Positions 53,550-63,045 of a stretch of 64,000 nt of DNA are shown here, in pieces (position 1 is the stretch's first letter; every line of letters starts with the position of its first letter). A program made the position numbers and the translations under genes. The notes beneath the pieces are model-generated. The model made no database searches, had not been told where the DNA came from, and was given only the letters and a program-made list of their open reading frames with translations. Source of the stretch: Hydrogenophaga sp. (GTDB lineage: Bacteria; Pseudomonadota; Gammaproteobacteria; Burkholderiales; Burkholderiaceae_C); assembly GCF_030158645.1 (NCBI RefSeq), contig NZ_JAOASO010000168.1, forward strand, positions 1 through 64,000. The letters run 5' to 3'.

Positions 53550-55273
53550 AGCACCTCACGCCCACCCTGCGCCGCATCCTCACACTGCTGGCCCTCTTCG
53601 GGGTGTCGGCCGCTGTCTGGGCCGCTGGCGCCGACCTCGGTCAGTCCGAGAAGCAGGCCACCAACTGGACCGCCATCGGCATGTTCGGCGCCTTCGTGCT
53701 GTTCACGCTGTTCATCACCAAATGGGCCGCGGCCAAGACCAAGTCGGCGTCGGACTTCTACACCGCCGGTGGCGGCATCACCGGCTTTCAGAACGGCCTG
53801 GCGATCGCGGGCGACTACATGTCGGCCGCGTCTTTCCTCGGCATTTCGGCGGCGGTGATGGCCAGTGGCTTTGACGGTCTCATCTACTCCATCGGCTTCC
53901 TGGTGGGCTGGCCGGTCATCACCTTCCTGATGGCCGAGCGCCTGCGCAACCTGGGCAAGTTCACCTTCGCCGACGTGGCGGCTTTCCGCTTCGAGCAAAC
54001 GCCCATCCGCATCTTCGCGGCCTCGGGCACGCTGGTGGTGGTGGCCTTCTACTTGATCGCGCAGATGGTGGGTGCGGGCCAGCTGATCAAGCTGCTGTTC
54101 GGTCTGGAGTACTGGATCGCCGTGGTGATCGTGGGCGCGCTGATGATGGTCTACGTGCTGTTCGGCGGCATGACGGCCACCACCTGGGTGCAGATCATCA
54201 AGGCCTGCCTGTTGCTGGGTGGCGCCTCGTTCATGGCGCTGTCGGTGCTGTGGCACTTCGGCTTCAGCCCCGAGGCCATGTTCGCCGGCGCGGTGAAGAT
54301 CAAGACCGACCTGGCCCTGAAGGACGGCAAGACCGCCGAGGTGGCGGCCTCGCTGGGCCAATCCATCATGGGGCCGGGCAACTTCGTCAAGGACCCGATC
54401 TCGGCCATCAGCTTCGGCATGGCGCTGATGTTCGGCACCGCCGGCCTGCCGCACATCCTGATGCGCTTCTTCACCGTGCCCAGCGCCAAGGAAGCGCGCA
54501 AGTCGGTGATGTGGGCCACCGGCTGGATCGGCTACTTCTACCTGCTGACCTTCATCATCGGTTTCGGCGCGATCACGTTCGTGCTGACCAACCCGCAGTT
54601 CCTCGACGCCAAGGGCGCGCTGCTGGGCGGCAACAACATGGCGGCGGTGCACCTGTCCAACGCGGTGGGCGGCAACGTGTTCCTGGGCTTCATCTCGGCG
54701 GTGGCCTTTGCCACCATCCTCGCGGTGGTGGCTGGCCTCACGCTCTCGGGCGCCTCGGCCGTCTCGCACGACCTCTACGCCACCGTCATCAAGAAGGGCA
54801 AGGCCGACAGCGCTTCCGAGCTGCGGGTGTCCAAGATGACGACCATCGCGCTCGGCGTGGTGGCGGTGGTGCTGGGCATCGCGTTCGAGAAGCAGAACAT
54901 CGCCTTCATGGTGTCGCTGGCGTTTGCCATCGCGGCCTCGGCCAACTTCCCCGTGCTGTTCATGAGCGTGCTGTGGAAAGACTGCACGACCAAGGGCGCG
55001 GTGATCGGTGGTTTCCTCGGGCTGATCTCGTCGGTGGCGCTCACCGTCGTGTCGCCCTCGGTGTGGGAAGTGACGCTGGGCAACCCCAAAGGCTCGGCGC
55101 TGTTCCCCTACACCTCGCCCGCCCTCTTCTCCATGACCATCGGCTTCGTGGGCATCTGGCTCTTCTCCATCCTGGACAACAGCCGGCGCGCCAAGATCGA
55201 CCGCGCGGGCTTCCTTGCGCAGCAGGTGCGTTCGGAAACCGGCATCGGCGCATCGGGTGCTTCGGGCCACTGA
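53546..55273 (+). CDS. actP: Cation acetate symporter ActP
   Basis: [36 protein letters not shown] and SSS-family TM pattern; 4-bp overlap with DUF485 gene. Confidence 0.92.
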   Translation: MKHLTPTLRRILTLLALFGVSAAVWAAGADLGQSEKQATNWTAIGMFGAFVLFTLFITKWAAAKTKSASDFYTAGGGITGFQNGLAIAGDYMSAASFLGISAAVMASGFDGLIYSIGFLVGWPVITFLMAERLRNLGKFTFADVAAFRFEQTPIRIFAASGTLVVVAFYLIAQMVGAGQLIKLLFGLEYWIAVVIVGALMMVYVLFGGMTATTWVQIIKACLLLGGASFMALSVLWHFGFSPEAMFAGAVKIKTDLALKDGKTAEVAASLGQSIMGPGNFVKDPISAISFGMALMFGTAGLPHILMRFFTVPSAKEARKSVMWATGWIGYFYLLTFIIGFGAITFVLTNPQFLDAKGALLGGNNMAAVHLSNAVGGNVFLGFISAVAFATILAVVAGLTLSGASAVSHDLYATVIKKGKADSASELRVSKMTTIALGVVAVVLGIAFEKQNIAFMVSLAFAIAASANFPVLFMSVLWKDCTTKGAVIGGFLGLISSVALTVVSPSVWEVTLGNPKGSALFPYTSPALFSMTIGFVGIWLFSILDNSRRAKIDRAGFLAQQVRSETGIGASGASGH

Positions 55274-55508
55274 AGAGCACCGATTTCAACGGTTCGATGC
55301 ACGCCTGGGGGCCTGGATTCGCGATGCGGTCCAGGCCCCCTTTGTCCATGAGGGCGGTGTACACAGCAAGCACAAGGCTTAACCCAAAAGCTCCCACAAC
55401 AGACATTCACTTACAACTTGTGAATTGCTTCATAGGCACAAAGCGCCCAGAATTTGTGACAGATTGCACAGTTCAAACAATTTGAAACAGCCACCCGGGG
55501 GAGTTCAA

Positions 55509-56417
55509 ATGTCCAGCCAAGCATCTGCCACCGCCGCAAAAAAGCCGCAGGCCCTGTCGCTTCACATCGGCATCAACGAGGTGAGCGCCGCCCACTACGA
55601 GGGCTGGACCGGACCGCTGGCGGCCTGTGAATTCGATGCCCACGACATGGCCGCCCTGGCCACATCACAAGGCATGAAAAGCACCCTGCTGATCACCAAA
55701 AAAGCCACGCGCTCCAACCTGCTGGCGGCGCTGCGCAAAGCGGCCAAATCACTTTCCACCGGTGACTTTTTCTTCATGAGTTTTTCCGGGCATGGTGGCC
55801 AGGTGCCGGACGTGAGCGGTGAAGAAAAAGACGACAAGCAGGACGAAACCTGGTGCCTGTTCGACGGCCAGCTGATCGACGACGAGCTCTACTACGAGCT
55901 CAGCCTGTTCAAGGCCGGTGTGCGCATCTTCGTGGTCTCGGACAGTTGCCACAGCGGTACGGTGGTGCGCGCCGGGCGGCCACAGCCCGGCACACCGGCG
56001 CAGCGCCCGCGCATCATGCCGCTGGCCGTGGGCATGCGGGTCTACGCGGCGCACAAGGCCTTCTACGACCAGCTCCAGAACGACGTGGCCAGGCACGCCG
56101 GTGGGCGCGTGACCGATCCCGACACCGCGCTGGCCAATGTCACCGTGAGCAACCGCCTCACCGGCATCGTCAAGGCATTCAAGCCCGCGCTCATCCTCAT
56201 CTCGGGGTGTCAGGACAACCAGTTCTCCATGGACGGCGACCACAACGGGGCCTTCACCGAACAACTGCTGCGCGTGTGGAACAACGGCGCCTTCACCGGC
56301 AGCTACGCGCGCATGCACGCGCTGATCCGCGCCGGCCTGCCACCCACGCAGTCGCCCAACCTGTTCACGCTCGGGCCAGCGGCCACGTTTTTGAAGCAGA
56401 CGCCGTTCAGCGTCTGA
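55509..56417 (+). CDS. Caspase family (peptidase C14-like) protein
   Basis: [38 protein letters not shown], catalytic dyad [13 protein letters not shown] (His codon 55791-55793) and [11 protein letters not shown] (Cys codon 55947-55949). Confidence 0.93.
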   Translation: MSSQASATAAKKPQALSLHIGINEVSAAHYEGWTGPLAACEFDAHDMAALATSQGMKSTLLITKKATRSNLLAALRKAAKSLSTGDFFFMSFSGHGGQVPDVSGEEKDDKQDETWCLFDGQLIDDELYYELSLFKAGVRIFVVSDSCHSGTVVRAGRPQPGTPAQRPRIMPLAVGMRVYAAHKAFYDQLQNDVARHAGGRVTDPDTALANVTVSNRLTGIVKAFKPALILISGCQDNQFSMDGDHNGAFTEQLLRVWNNGAFTGSYARMHALIRAGLPPTQSPNLFTLGPAATFLKQTPFSV

Positions 56418-56475
56418 ACCGGCGGCGCCCGGCTCGGCGCCTTGTTTGCATCGACACCCCCAGGGAGGGTTTCAC

Positions 56476-57423
56476 ATGCTCGGCATCCAGAACCACCGTC
56501 TCACCGGCCCCGATGTGAGCTTTCGCGCCACGCCCAACGTCGGCGGCGTCCTGCGACCGCAGTTCGTGGTCTTGCACTACACCGCCGGGCGCACGCTGGA
56601 GAGTTCGGTGGAGTCGCTCTGCACGAAGAAGCCCCAGGGCAACGCGTCGGCGCACATCGTGCTCGGCCGCGACGGACGCATCGTGCAGCTCGCGCCGTTC
56701 AACGCCGTGACCTGGCACGCCGGCGTGAGCCAGTGGAACGGCGTCGATGGCCTGAACCACCACGCCATCGGGATCGAGATGGACAACGCCGGCCTGCTGC
56801 ACCGCGAAGGAGAACGTTGCGTGTCGTGGTTCGGCAAGACCTACCCCGACAACGAGGTGGTGATGGCCGAACACCGGCACGGTGGCGGCGTGCGGCCCTG
56901 GCACCACTTCACCGAGGTGCAGATCGAGCGCGCGTTGCAGCTGTGCGAGGTGCTGGTGGCGCATTACGGCCTGAAGGACGTGCTGGGACACGAAGACATC
57001 GCACGCGGACGCAAGGTGGACCCCGGGCCGGCGTTCCCGCTGGCCGCTGTGCGCGCCCGCGCATTGGGTCGCGGTGCCGATGTGGCGGTGCGTCTGGTGG
57101 TCAACGCCGCCAGCCTGAACATCCGCAGCGGCCCGGCGGCCGAGTTTCCCAAAGTGGCGCCCGCACTCAAGCGCGGCGCCGAGCTGGTGCTGCTCGAACC
57201 ACAAGACCGCTGGAGCCGCGTGGCGGTGGTGGGCGCCACCGATCTGGAGGGCTGGGTCTGCAACGACTTCGTGACGCGCCAGGCGTCCACACGCTCCAGC
57301 GGCGGGGTGCTTTCGCGCTCGCAGCGCGCCGTGCCGGTGGCGGCAAAAACACCGGCCAAGGCACCCGCCCGAAAGCGCGCAGCGCCAGCCAAAGAAACCA
57401 CGACCACCCGCGCGCGGCGTTGA
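56476..57423 (+). CDS. N-acetylmuramoyl-L-alanine amidase (Amidase_2) with SH3 domain and Ala/Lys/Arg-rich tail
   Basis: QFVVLHYTAGRTLESSVESL, HHAIGIEMDNAG, VLGHEDIARGRKVDPGPAFPL; SH3: NAASLNIRSGPAAEFPKVAPALKRGAELVLLEPQDRWSRVAV. Confidence 0.92.
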   Translation: MLGIQNHRLTGPDVSFRATPNVGGVLRPQFVVLHYTAGRTLESSVESLCTKKPQGNASAHIVLGRDGRIVQLAPFNAVTWHAGVSQWNGVDGLNHHAIGIEMDNAGLLHREGERCVSWFGKTYPDNEVVMAEHRHGGGVRPWHHFTEVQIERALQLCEVLVAHYGLKDVLGHEDIARGRKVDPGPAFPLAAVRARALGRGADVAVRLVVNAASLNIRSGPAAEFPKVAPALKRGAELVLLEPQDRWSRVAVVGATDLEGWVCNDFVTRQASTRSSGGVLSRSQRAVPVAAKTPAKAPARKRAAPAKETTTTRARR

Positions 57424-57459
57424 AGCCCGGTGCGCGCATCTGATGCAGAAAGTGCCTCC

Positions 57460-60400
57460 ATGACCACCGCGCCCACGCCCATCACCTTCATCGTTCGCGG
57501 CCAGTCGCAAGCGACGCCCGCGGCCACACGCGGCCGCGGGTCCGGTTCTACGGCAGGCTTCGGCGGACGGGGCCAGACCCTGCAGCGTGTGCAGGTGGGC
57601 GCCACCCGTGGCAGCAGCGATGCGGTGCGGCTCACCGCGCGCCCTGGTCTCGACGCGGTGGTGCTTCACATCACCAACGGTCCCTCGCTCATGCTGCACC
57701 CCGAGACCGCGCGCGACCTGATGCTGGCGCAGTCGAACTCGCCGCGCAGCCGTGCAGGCGCCGCCGCCACCACGGACATCAACGTGCCGGCGCAACTGGG
57801 CTGGCCAGGTCTGGAGCAGGCGGGTGCGTCGCGCGGCACCTCGCGGGGGCGGCTGGGGGATGTGCTGCTGTCGGCCGTCGAAGTGGTCACGGGTCTGCTG
57901 CTGGAGCCGGTCTCGCGCATCACGGCCGCGAAGATCGCCGCGCGGGTGGACAACCAGGTCGAGGCGGGCTTGTACCCGCTGTCGGCGCAAAGCTTTGCCA
58001 CGGTGCTCAAGGGCAACGGCCAGAGGATCCCCCGTCTGCCTGCGCCCACACCGGCCGATGCACCGTTGCTCGTGCTGCTGCACGGCACTTTCTCCGAGAC
58101 ACACGGCACCTTCGGCAAGCTGTGGCAGCACCACCCCAACAAGGTGCGCGAGCTGTTCACGCGTTTCGGGAACCGGGTCTATGGCTTCGACCATCCCACG
58201 CTCACGGCCAGCCCGATCGACAACGCGCTGCTGCTCGCGCGCTCGCTGCCCCGAGGCGCTCGACTGCACTTGCTCACCCATTCGCGCGGCGGCTTGGTGG
58301 CCGAGGTGCTGGCGCGGGTGTGTGCCCGGCCCGAGCTGGATGAAAAGTCGCTCACCCCGTTCAAGACACCCGAGCACCGCAACCAGCTCAAAGCGCTGCG
58401 CGAACTGGCCGCCGAACTCCAGGGGCGGGACATCAAGGTGGAGCGTGTGGTGCGTGTGGCCTGCCCGGCACGCGGCACCCTGCTGGCTTCCAAGCGGCTG
58501 GACGCCTATGTGTCGGTGCTCAAATGGTCGCTGGAGTTGGCCGCGATTCCGGTGGCGCCCACGCTGATCGACTTCATCGGGGAAGTGGCCAGCCAGCGCA
58601 CCGACCCCGCCTTGATGCCGGGTCTGGAATGCATGATGCCGCAGAGCCCGCTGGTGCAGTGGCTGCACGCCGTCGAGGGGGCGGACGCAGGGCCGCTGCC
58701 GGGGCAGCTGCGGGTGGTGGCGGGCGACATCCAGGGCGACTCCATCACCTCGTGGGTCAAGACCCTGCTGGCCGACGCCTTTTACTGGACCGACAACGAC
58801 CTGGTGGTGCAGACCCGGTCCATGTACGGCGGCACGCCGCGTGCACCCAGCGGCGGCCACGCGGCGGCCACCTTCGTGCTGGAGCGTGGCGGCAAAGTCT
58901 CCCACTTCAGCTACTTCAGCGAACCGCGCTCGACTGACGCCATCTGCAATGCGCTGGTGCAGGACACGCCTGCGGGCTTCCGGCCCATCGGACCGATGTC
59001 GTGGGCGGGCAGTTCCAGCGACGGCCTGCGCGGCATGCCCCGTGCGGGCAGCGCGGCATCCGCGTCCGAGCGCCCCGCCGTGATCCTGTTGCCCGGGATC
59101 CTCGGCAGCCACTTGGCGGTGGACGGCAAACGCATCTGGCTGAGCGCGCGCATCCTCGGTGGCCTGGGGCGTCTGGCCTATCCGGACAGCAGCGGAAAGG
59201 TGCTGCCCGACGGGGCCATCGGCAGCGTCTACGACGACCTCGCCGCCTTCCTGTCGACCACGCACGAGGTGATCGAGTTTTCATTCGACTGGCGCCGCCC
59301 GATCGAGGAAGAAGGCGCCCGCCTGGCCGATGTGATGGACCAGGCCCTGAGTGCGCGCGCCACCAGTGGCCAGCCGGTGCGGCTGCTGGCCCATTCCATG
59401 GGTGGCGTGGTCGCGCGCACCGTGCAACTGGAGCGCCCCGATGTGTGGCAGCGTTGGCTGGAACGTCCGGGCTCACGCCTGCTGATGCTGGGCACGCCCA
59501 ACGGCGGCTCGTTCGCGCCCATGCAGGTGCTCTCGGGCGACGACAGCATGGGCAATGCACTCGCCGCCTTCGGCCTGCCGTTCCAGGACCACAAGGCGCG
59601 CCGCCTCATGGCGGCCATGCCCGGCTTCATCCAGCTGCAGGCCGGCTTGCTGGACCCCTCGCTGGGCCTGTCACACAGCGAGCGGTGGCAGACCCTGGCC
59701 GACCAGGACATGAAAACACTGGAGGAGGCCAACGTCTGGCACGACCCGATCAGCCAGCAAACCGTGTACCGCTGGGGCGTTCCCCCGCAAGAGGTGCTGG
59801 ACCGTGCCGTGGCCTTGCGCCGCCGGCTCGACCAGCAGCGCGACGCGGCACTGCCGGGCTTCAGCGACCGGCTGTTGATGGTGGTGGGCCACGCACGCTT
59901 CACACCGGCGGGCTTCGAGATGGACGGGCGCGAGGGCCTGGTCTACCTGGACCAGCCCGATGGCGGCGATGGCCGCGTCACGCTCGACAACGCCTTGCTG
60001 CCCGGCGTGCGCACCTGGAAGGTGGACTGCGAACACGGCGGCCTGCCCGATGCGGCTTCGGCCTTTGCCGGCTACCTTGATCTGCTGCAGCACGGCGACA
60101 CGCAACGCCTGCCGGTGATGGCACAGACACCCGTGGCACGCAGCGGCAGCACCCTCACCGCCCTGGTGCGCAGCCGGCCGTCGCGCCAGCGCAGCGCGGT
60201 CGTGCAGCCGCCCACCGGCCTGGGCGAACTGCTGGCGCAAGTGGCAGACGCCCCCATCCGCACCGAAGCACCGCAGGGCGCACTGCGCATCAGCGTGCAC
60301 AACGCCAACCTCAAGTTCATCAGCTCGCCCTTGCTGGTGGGTCACTACTTTGCGTCCACCCTGAGCGGCACCGAAGCGGTGGTTGACCGGTTCATCGGGG

Positions 60401-63045
60401 GCGCCATGTCGGCATCGCTCACGGCGGGCCTGTACCCGGAAGCGCCGGGCACGCACCAGATCTTCGTCAACAACCGGCAGGACCCGGACAGCCCGCTGGC
60501 CCTGCCCCGCCCACCCCATGTGGTGGTGGCGGGCCTGGGTGCAGAAGGCAAGCTCAAGAGCGCGGCCATCACCCACACCGTGCGTCAGGCCACGCTGGCC
60601 TGGGCGCAGCGCGTGGCCGAAGCGCCGGGCGGCGGCGCCGCCCAGTTCGAACTGGCGGCCACACTGATTGGCAGCGGGGGCAGCGGCATCAGCGTGAGCA
60701 CCTCGGCGCAAGCGGTGGCGCAAGGCGTGCGCGAGGCCAACGAAAAACTCCTTGCCGGCCAGTGGCCGGTGGTGAGCCACCTGCGCCTGGTGGAGCTCTA
60801 CCTTGACCGGGCCACCGACGCCTGGGGAGCGCTGACCTTGCTGTGCGCCGCCTCGCCCGACCACTTTGTGCTCTCCCCGTGCGTCATCTCGGGCGTGGGC
60901 GCACTGCGCAAGACGCTGGACAACGGCTACCGCGGCACCGCTTACGACTTCATCAGCGCCGTGACCCAGCTGGATGAGACCGGCGAGCCGAGCATCGTCT
61001 ACACGCTGGACACCCAGCGGGCCCGCGCCGAGGTGCGTGCGCAGGCCACGCAGGGGAGGCTGGTGGGCGAGTTGGTGCGCCGTGCATCGAACGACGCCAA
61101 CCGCGACCGGGAGATCGGACGCACGCTGTTCCAGTTGCTGGTCCCGGTGGAGATGGAGTCCAGCCTGAGCGGCACCAGCGAACTGCTGCTGGAGGTGGAC
61201 GACGGCACCGCCGCCATTCCGTGGGAACTGCTGGATGCGCCGGACGATGGCCGGGGCGGCCCCGAGGCGCCCTGGGCCATCCGCAACAAGTTGCTGCGCC
61301 GCCTGCGCACGGTGGCCTTTCGCTCCCAGGTGAGCGACGCGCGCCTGGAAGACTGCGTGCTGGTGATCGGCGAGCCGCTCTGCGACCCGGCGTTGTACCC
61401 GCCGCTGCCGGCGGCGCGTGCCGAGGCTGAGGCGGTGGTGGAGGCCCTCAGCGGGCAGCTCGGACTGGACGCCTCCCGCGTGCATGCGCTGATCGCGCTT
61501 GACGACGGCCTGGGGCCCGATGCGGCCGCCGTGACCACCGCGCTGCTGCAGCGGCGCTACCGGATCGTGCACATTGCCGGCCATGGTGAGCCCGAACTGG
61601 AGCGTCCCGGCAAGCCTCCACTGATGCGCGGTGTGGTGCTGAGCGACAACACATTCCTCGGGCCCCGCGAGGTGCAGGCCATGCGGGTGGTGCCCGAACT
61701 GGTGTTTCTCAACTGCTGCCATCTGGCCGCCGATCCCGACAAACTGCTCAAAGGGGGCTACGACCGTGCGCAGTTTGCCGCGGGCGTGGCCAAGCAGTTG
61801 ATCCGCATCGGCGTGCGCTGCGTGGTGGCGGCGGGCTGGGCGGTGGAGGACGACGCGGCCAATGTGTTTGCCACGGAGTTTTACCGCGCCTTGCTCTCGG
61901 GCCAGCGTTTCATGGACGCGGTGCAGGCCGCCCGCGTGGCCGCCTACAACGCCAGCCCGCAGGGCAACACCTGGGCCGCTTACCAATGCTACGGGGACCC
62001 CGACTGGGTGTGGCAACGCAACGAGGCCGACACGCGCCGCACACCCCCACCGCTGTCCAAGCTGTACGCCGGCATCGCCTCGCCGGTGGCGCTCGCGCTC
62101 GCCCTGGAAACCCTCGCGGTGCAAAGCACCACCCAGGGCGTGGCGCCCGAACCCCAACGCGAAAAAATCCGCTACCTGGAAGCCCGCTTCGACAACGAAT
62201 GGGGCGGCATGGGCGCGGTGGCCGAAGCCTTTGGTGTGGCCTGGGCGGCGGCCCGCGACATCGAGCGCGCGCTGCACTGGTACCGCCGCGCGGTGGCGGC
62301 CAACGACGGCAGCGCCTCGGTGAAGGCCAATGAACAACTGGCGAATCTGGGTGCGCGCCAGGCCTGGGTCAGGGTGGAGGCAGCGGGGCGCAACGGGGCC
62401 AAGCCCGCCGCGCTCAAGGCGCTGGTGGACCAAGGCCGGACCGACATCCACCACGCCATTGCCATCCTCGACGCGCTGGTGACGCTCTCGCCCACCGTCG
62501 AGCGGGAGAGCCTGCTGGGCTCGACGTGGAAGCGCATGGCCCGACTCGAAGGCCGGGCGGGGCCCCCCGCTGCTGCAGCCAAGGCACACGCTGTGGATCA
62601 CATGGCCGAGCATTACCGGCGCGCCGAGGCCCTGGCCCTGCAGAGCGGGCTGGCCGATCTGTTTTACCCCGCGCTCAACCTGGTGGCCGCCGACTTGTTG
62701 GCACACGGGCCTGACCGCCATCGGTCCGGGGGCGCCGAGCGCAGGCAGCGTGTGCGCCAGGGCCTGGAGCGCAAGTTGCGCGAGGACCCGGACTTCTGGA
62801 GCGTGGTGGGACTGCCCGAACTCAGCGTGTACGAGTCCCTGGCCGACCACACACTGGCCACGCATCTGCCGACCATCCTCGGCAGCTTCGAAGACCTGCA
62901 CCAACGCGCCGGCACCGGCTGGATGTGGGCCTCGGTGGCCGACCAGCTCGGCTTCGTGCTGGAGCACCTCGATGGTGTCACCAGCGCCGACCGGTCCGCG
63001 GCCAACGAATTGTTGGATGTGCTCAACCGCTACGCCGCCGAATGA
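57460..63045 (+). CDS. 1861-aa multidomain CHAT protease protein with two alpha/beta-hydrolase (lipase-like) domains
   Basis: Hydrolase 1: LLVLLHGTFSETHG...LLTHSRGGLVAEVL; hydrolase 2: AVILLPGILGSHLAVDGKRIW...LLAHSMGGVVART; CHAT: AAIPWELLDAPDDGRGG...RIVHIAGHGEPE...LVFLNCCHLAAD...VVAAGWAVEDDAANVFATEFYRALLSG. Confidence 0.92.
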   Translation: MTTAPTPITFIVRGQSQATPAATRGRGSGSTAGFGGRGQTLQRVQVGATRGSSDAVRLTARPGLDAVVLHITNGPSLMLHPETARDLMLAQSNSPRSRAGAAATTDINVPAQLGWPGLEQAGASRGTSRGRLGDVLLSAVEVVTGLLLEPVSRITAAKIAARVDNQVEAGLYPLSAQSFATVLKGNGQRIPRLPAPTPADAPLLVLLHGTFSETHGTFGKLWQHHPNKVRELFTRFGNRVYGFDHPTLTASPIDNALLLARSLPRGARLHLLTHSRGGLVAEVLARVCARPELDEKSLTPFKTPEHRNQLKALRELAAELQGRDIKVERVVRVACPARGTLLASKRLDAYVSVLKWSLELAAIPVAPTLIDFIGEVASQRTDPALMPGLECMMPQSPLVQWLHAVEGADAGPLPGQLRVVAGDIQGDSITSWVKTLLADAFYWTDNDLVVQTRSMYGGTPRAPSGGHAAATFVLERGGKVSHFSYFSEPRSTDAICNALVQDTPAGFRPIGPMSWAGSSSDGLRGMPRAGSAASASERPAVILLPGILGSHLAVDGKRIWLSARILGGLGRLAYPDSSGKVLPDGAIGSVYDDLAAFLSTTHEVIEFSFDWRRPIEEEGARLADVMDQALSARATSGQPVRLLAHSMGGVVARTVQLERPDVWQRWLERPGSRLLMLGTPNGGSFAPMQVLSGDDSMGNALAAFGLPFQDHKARRLMAAMPGFIQLQAGLLDPSLGLSHSERWQTLADQDMKTLEEANVWHDPISQQTVYRWGVPPQEVLDRAVALRRRLDQQRDAALPGFSDRLLMVVGHARFTPAGFEMDGREGLVYLDQPDGGDGRVTLDNALLPGVRTWKVDCEHGGLPDAASAFAGYLDLLQHGDTQRLPVMAQTPVARSGSTLTALVRSRPSRQRSAVVQPPTGLGELLAQVADAPIRTEAPQGALRISVHNANLKFISSPLLVGHYFASTLSGTEAVVDRFIGGAMSASLTAGLYPEAPGTHQIFVNNRQDPDSPLALPRPPHVVVAGLGAEGKLKSAAITHTVRQATLAWAQRVAEAPGGGAAQFELAATLIGSGGSGISVSTSAQAVAQGVREANEKLLAGQWPVVSHLRLVELYLDRATDAWGALTLLCAASPDHFVLSPCVISGVGALRKTLDNGYRGTAYDFISAVTQLDETGEPSIVYTLDTQRARAEVRAQATQGRLVGELVRRASNDANRDREIGRTLFQLLVPVEMESSLSGTSELLLEVDDGTAAIPWELLDAPDDGRGGPEAPWAIRNKLLRRLRTVAFRSQVSDARLEDCVLVIGEPLCDPALYPPLPAARAEAEAVVEALSGQLGLDASRVHALIALDDGLGPDAAAVTTALLQRRYRIVHIAGHGEPELERPGKPPLMRGVVLSDNTFLGPREVQAMRVVPELVFLNCCHLAADPDKLLKGGYDRAQFAAGVAKQLIRIGVRCVVAAGWAVEDDAANVFATEFYRALLSGQRFMDAVQAARVAAYNASPQGNTWAAYQCYGDPDWVWQRNEADTRRTPPPLSKLYAGIASPVALALALETLAVQSTTQGVAPEPQREKIRYLEARFDNEWGGMGAVAEAFGVAWAAARDIERALHWYRRAVAANDGSASVKANEQLANLGARQAWVRVEAAGRNGAKPAALKALVDQGRTDIHHAIAILDALVTLSPTVERESLLGSTWKRMARLEGRAGPPAAAAKAHAVDHMAEHYRRAEALALQSGLADLFYPALNLVAADLLAHGPDRHRSGGAERRQRVRQGLERKLREDPDFWSVVGLPELSVYESLADHTLATHLPTILGSFEDLHQRAGTGWMWASVADQLGFVLEHLDGVTSADRSAANELLDVLNRYAAE

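Noticed and set aside
56407-59265. 952-aa minus-strand ORF opposite the amidase and CHAT genes
   Set aside because: Shadow ORF; crosses operonic gene boundaries and lacks motifs.
59671-62967. 1098-aa minus-strand ORF opposite the CHAT protein
   Set aside because: Shadow ORF of the real 1861-aa coding frame; no domain motifs.
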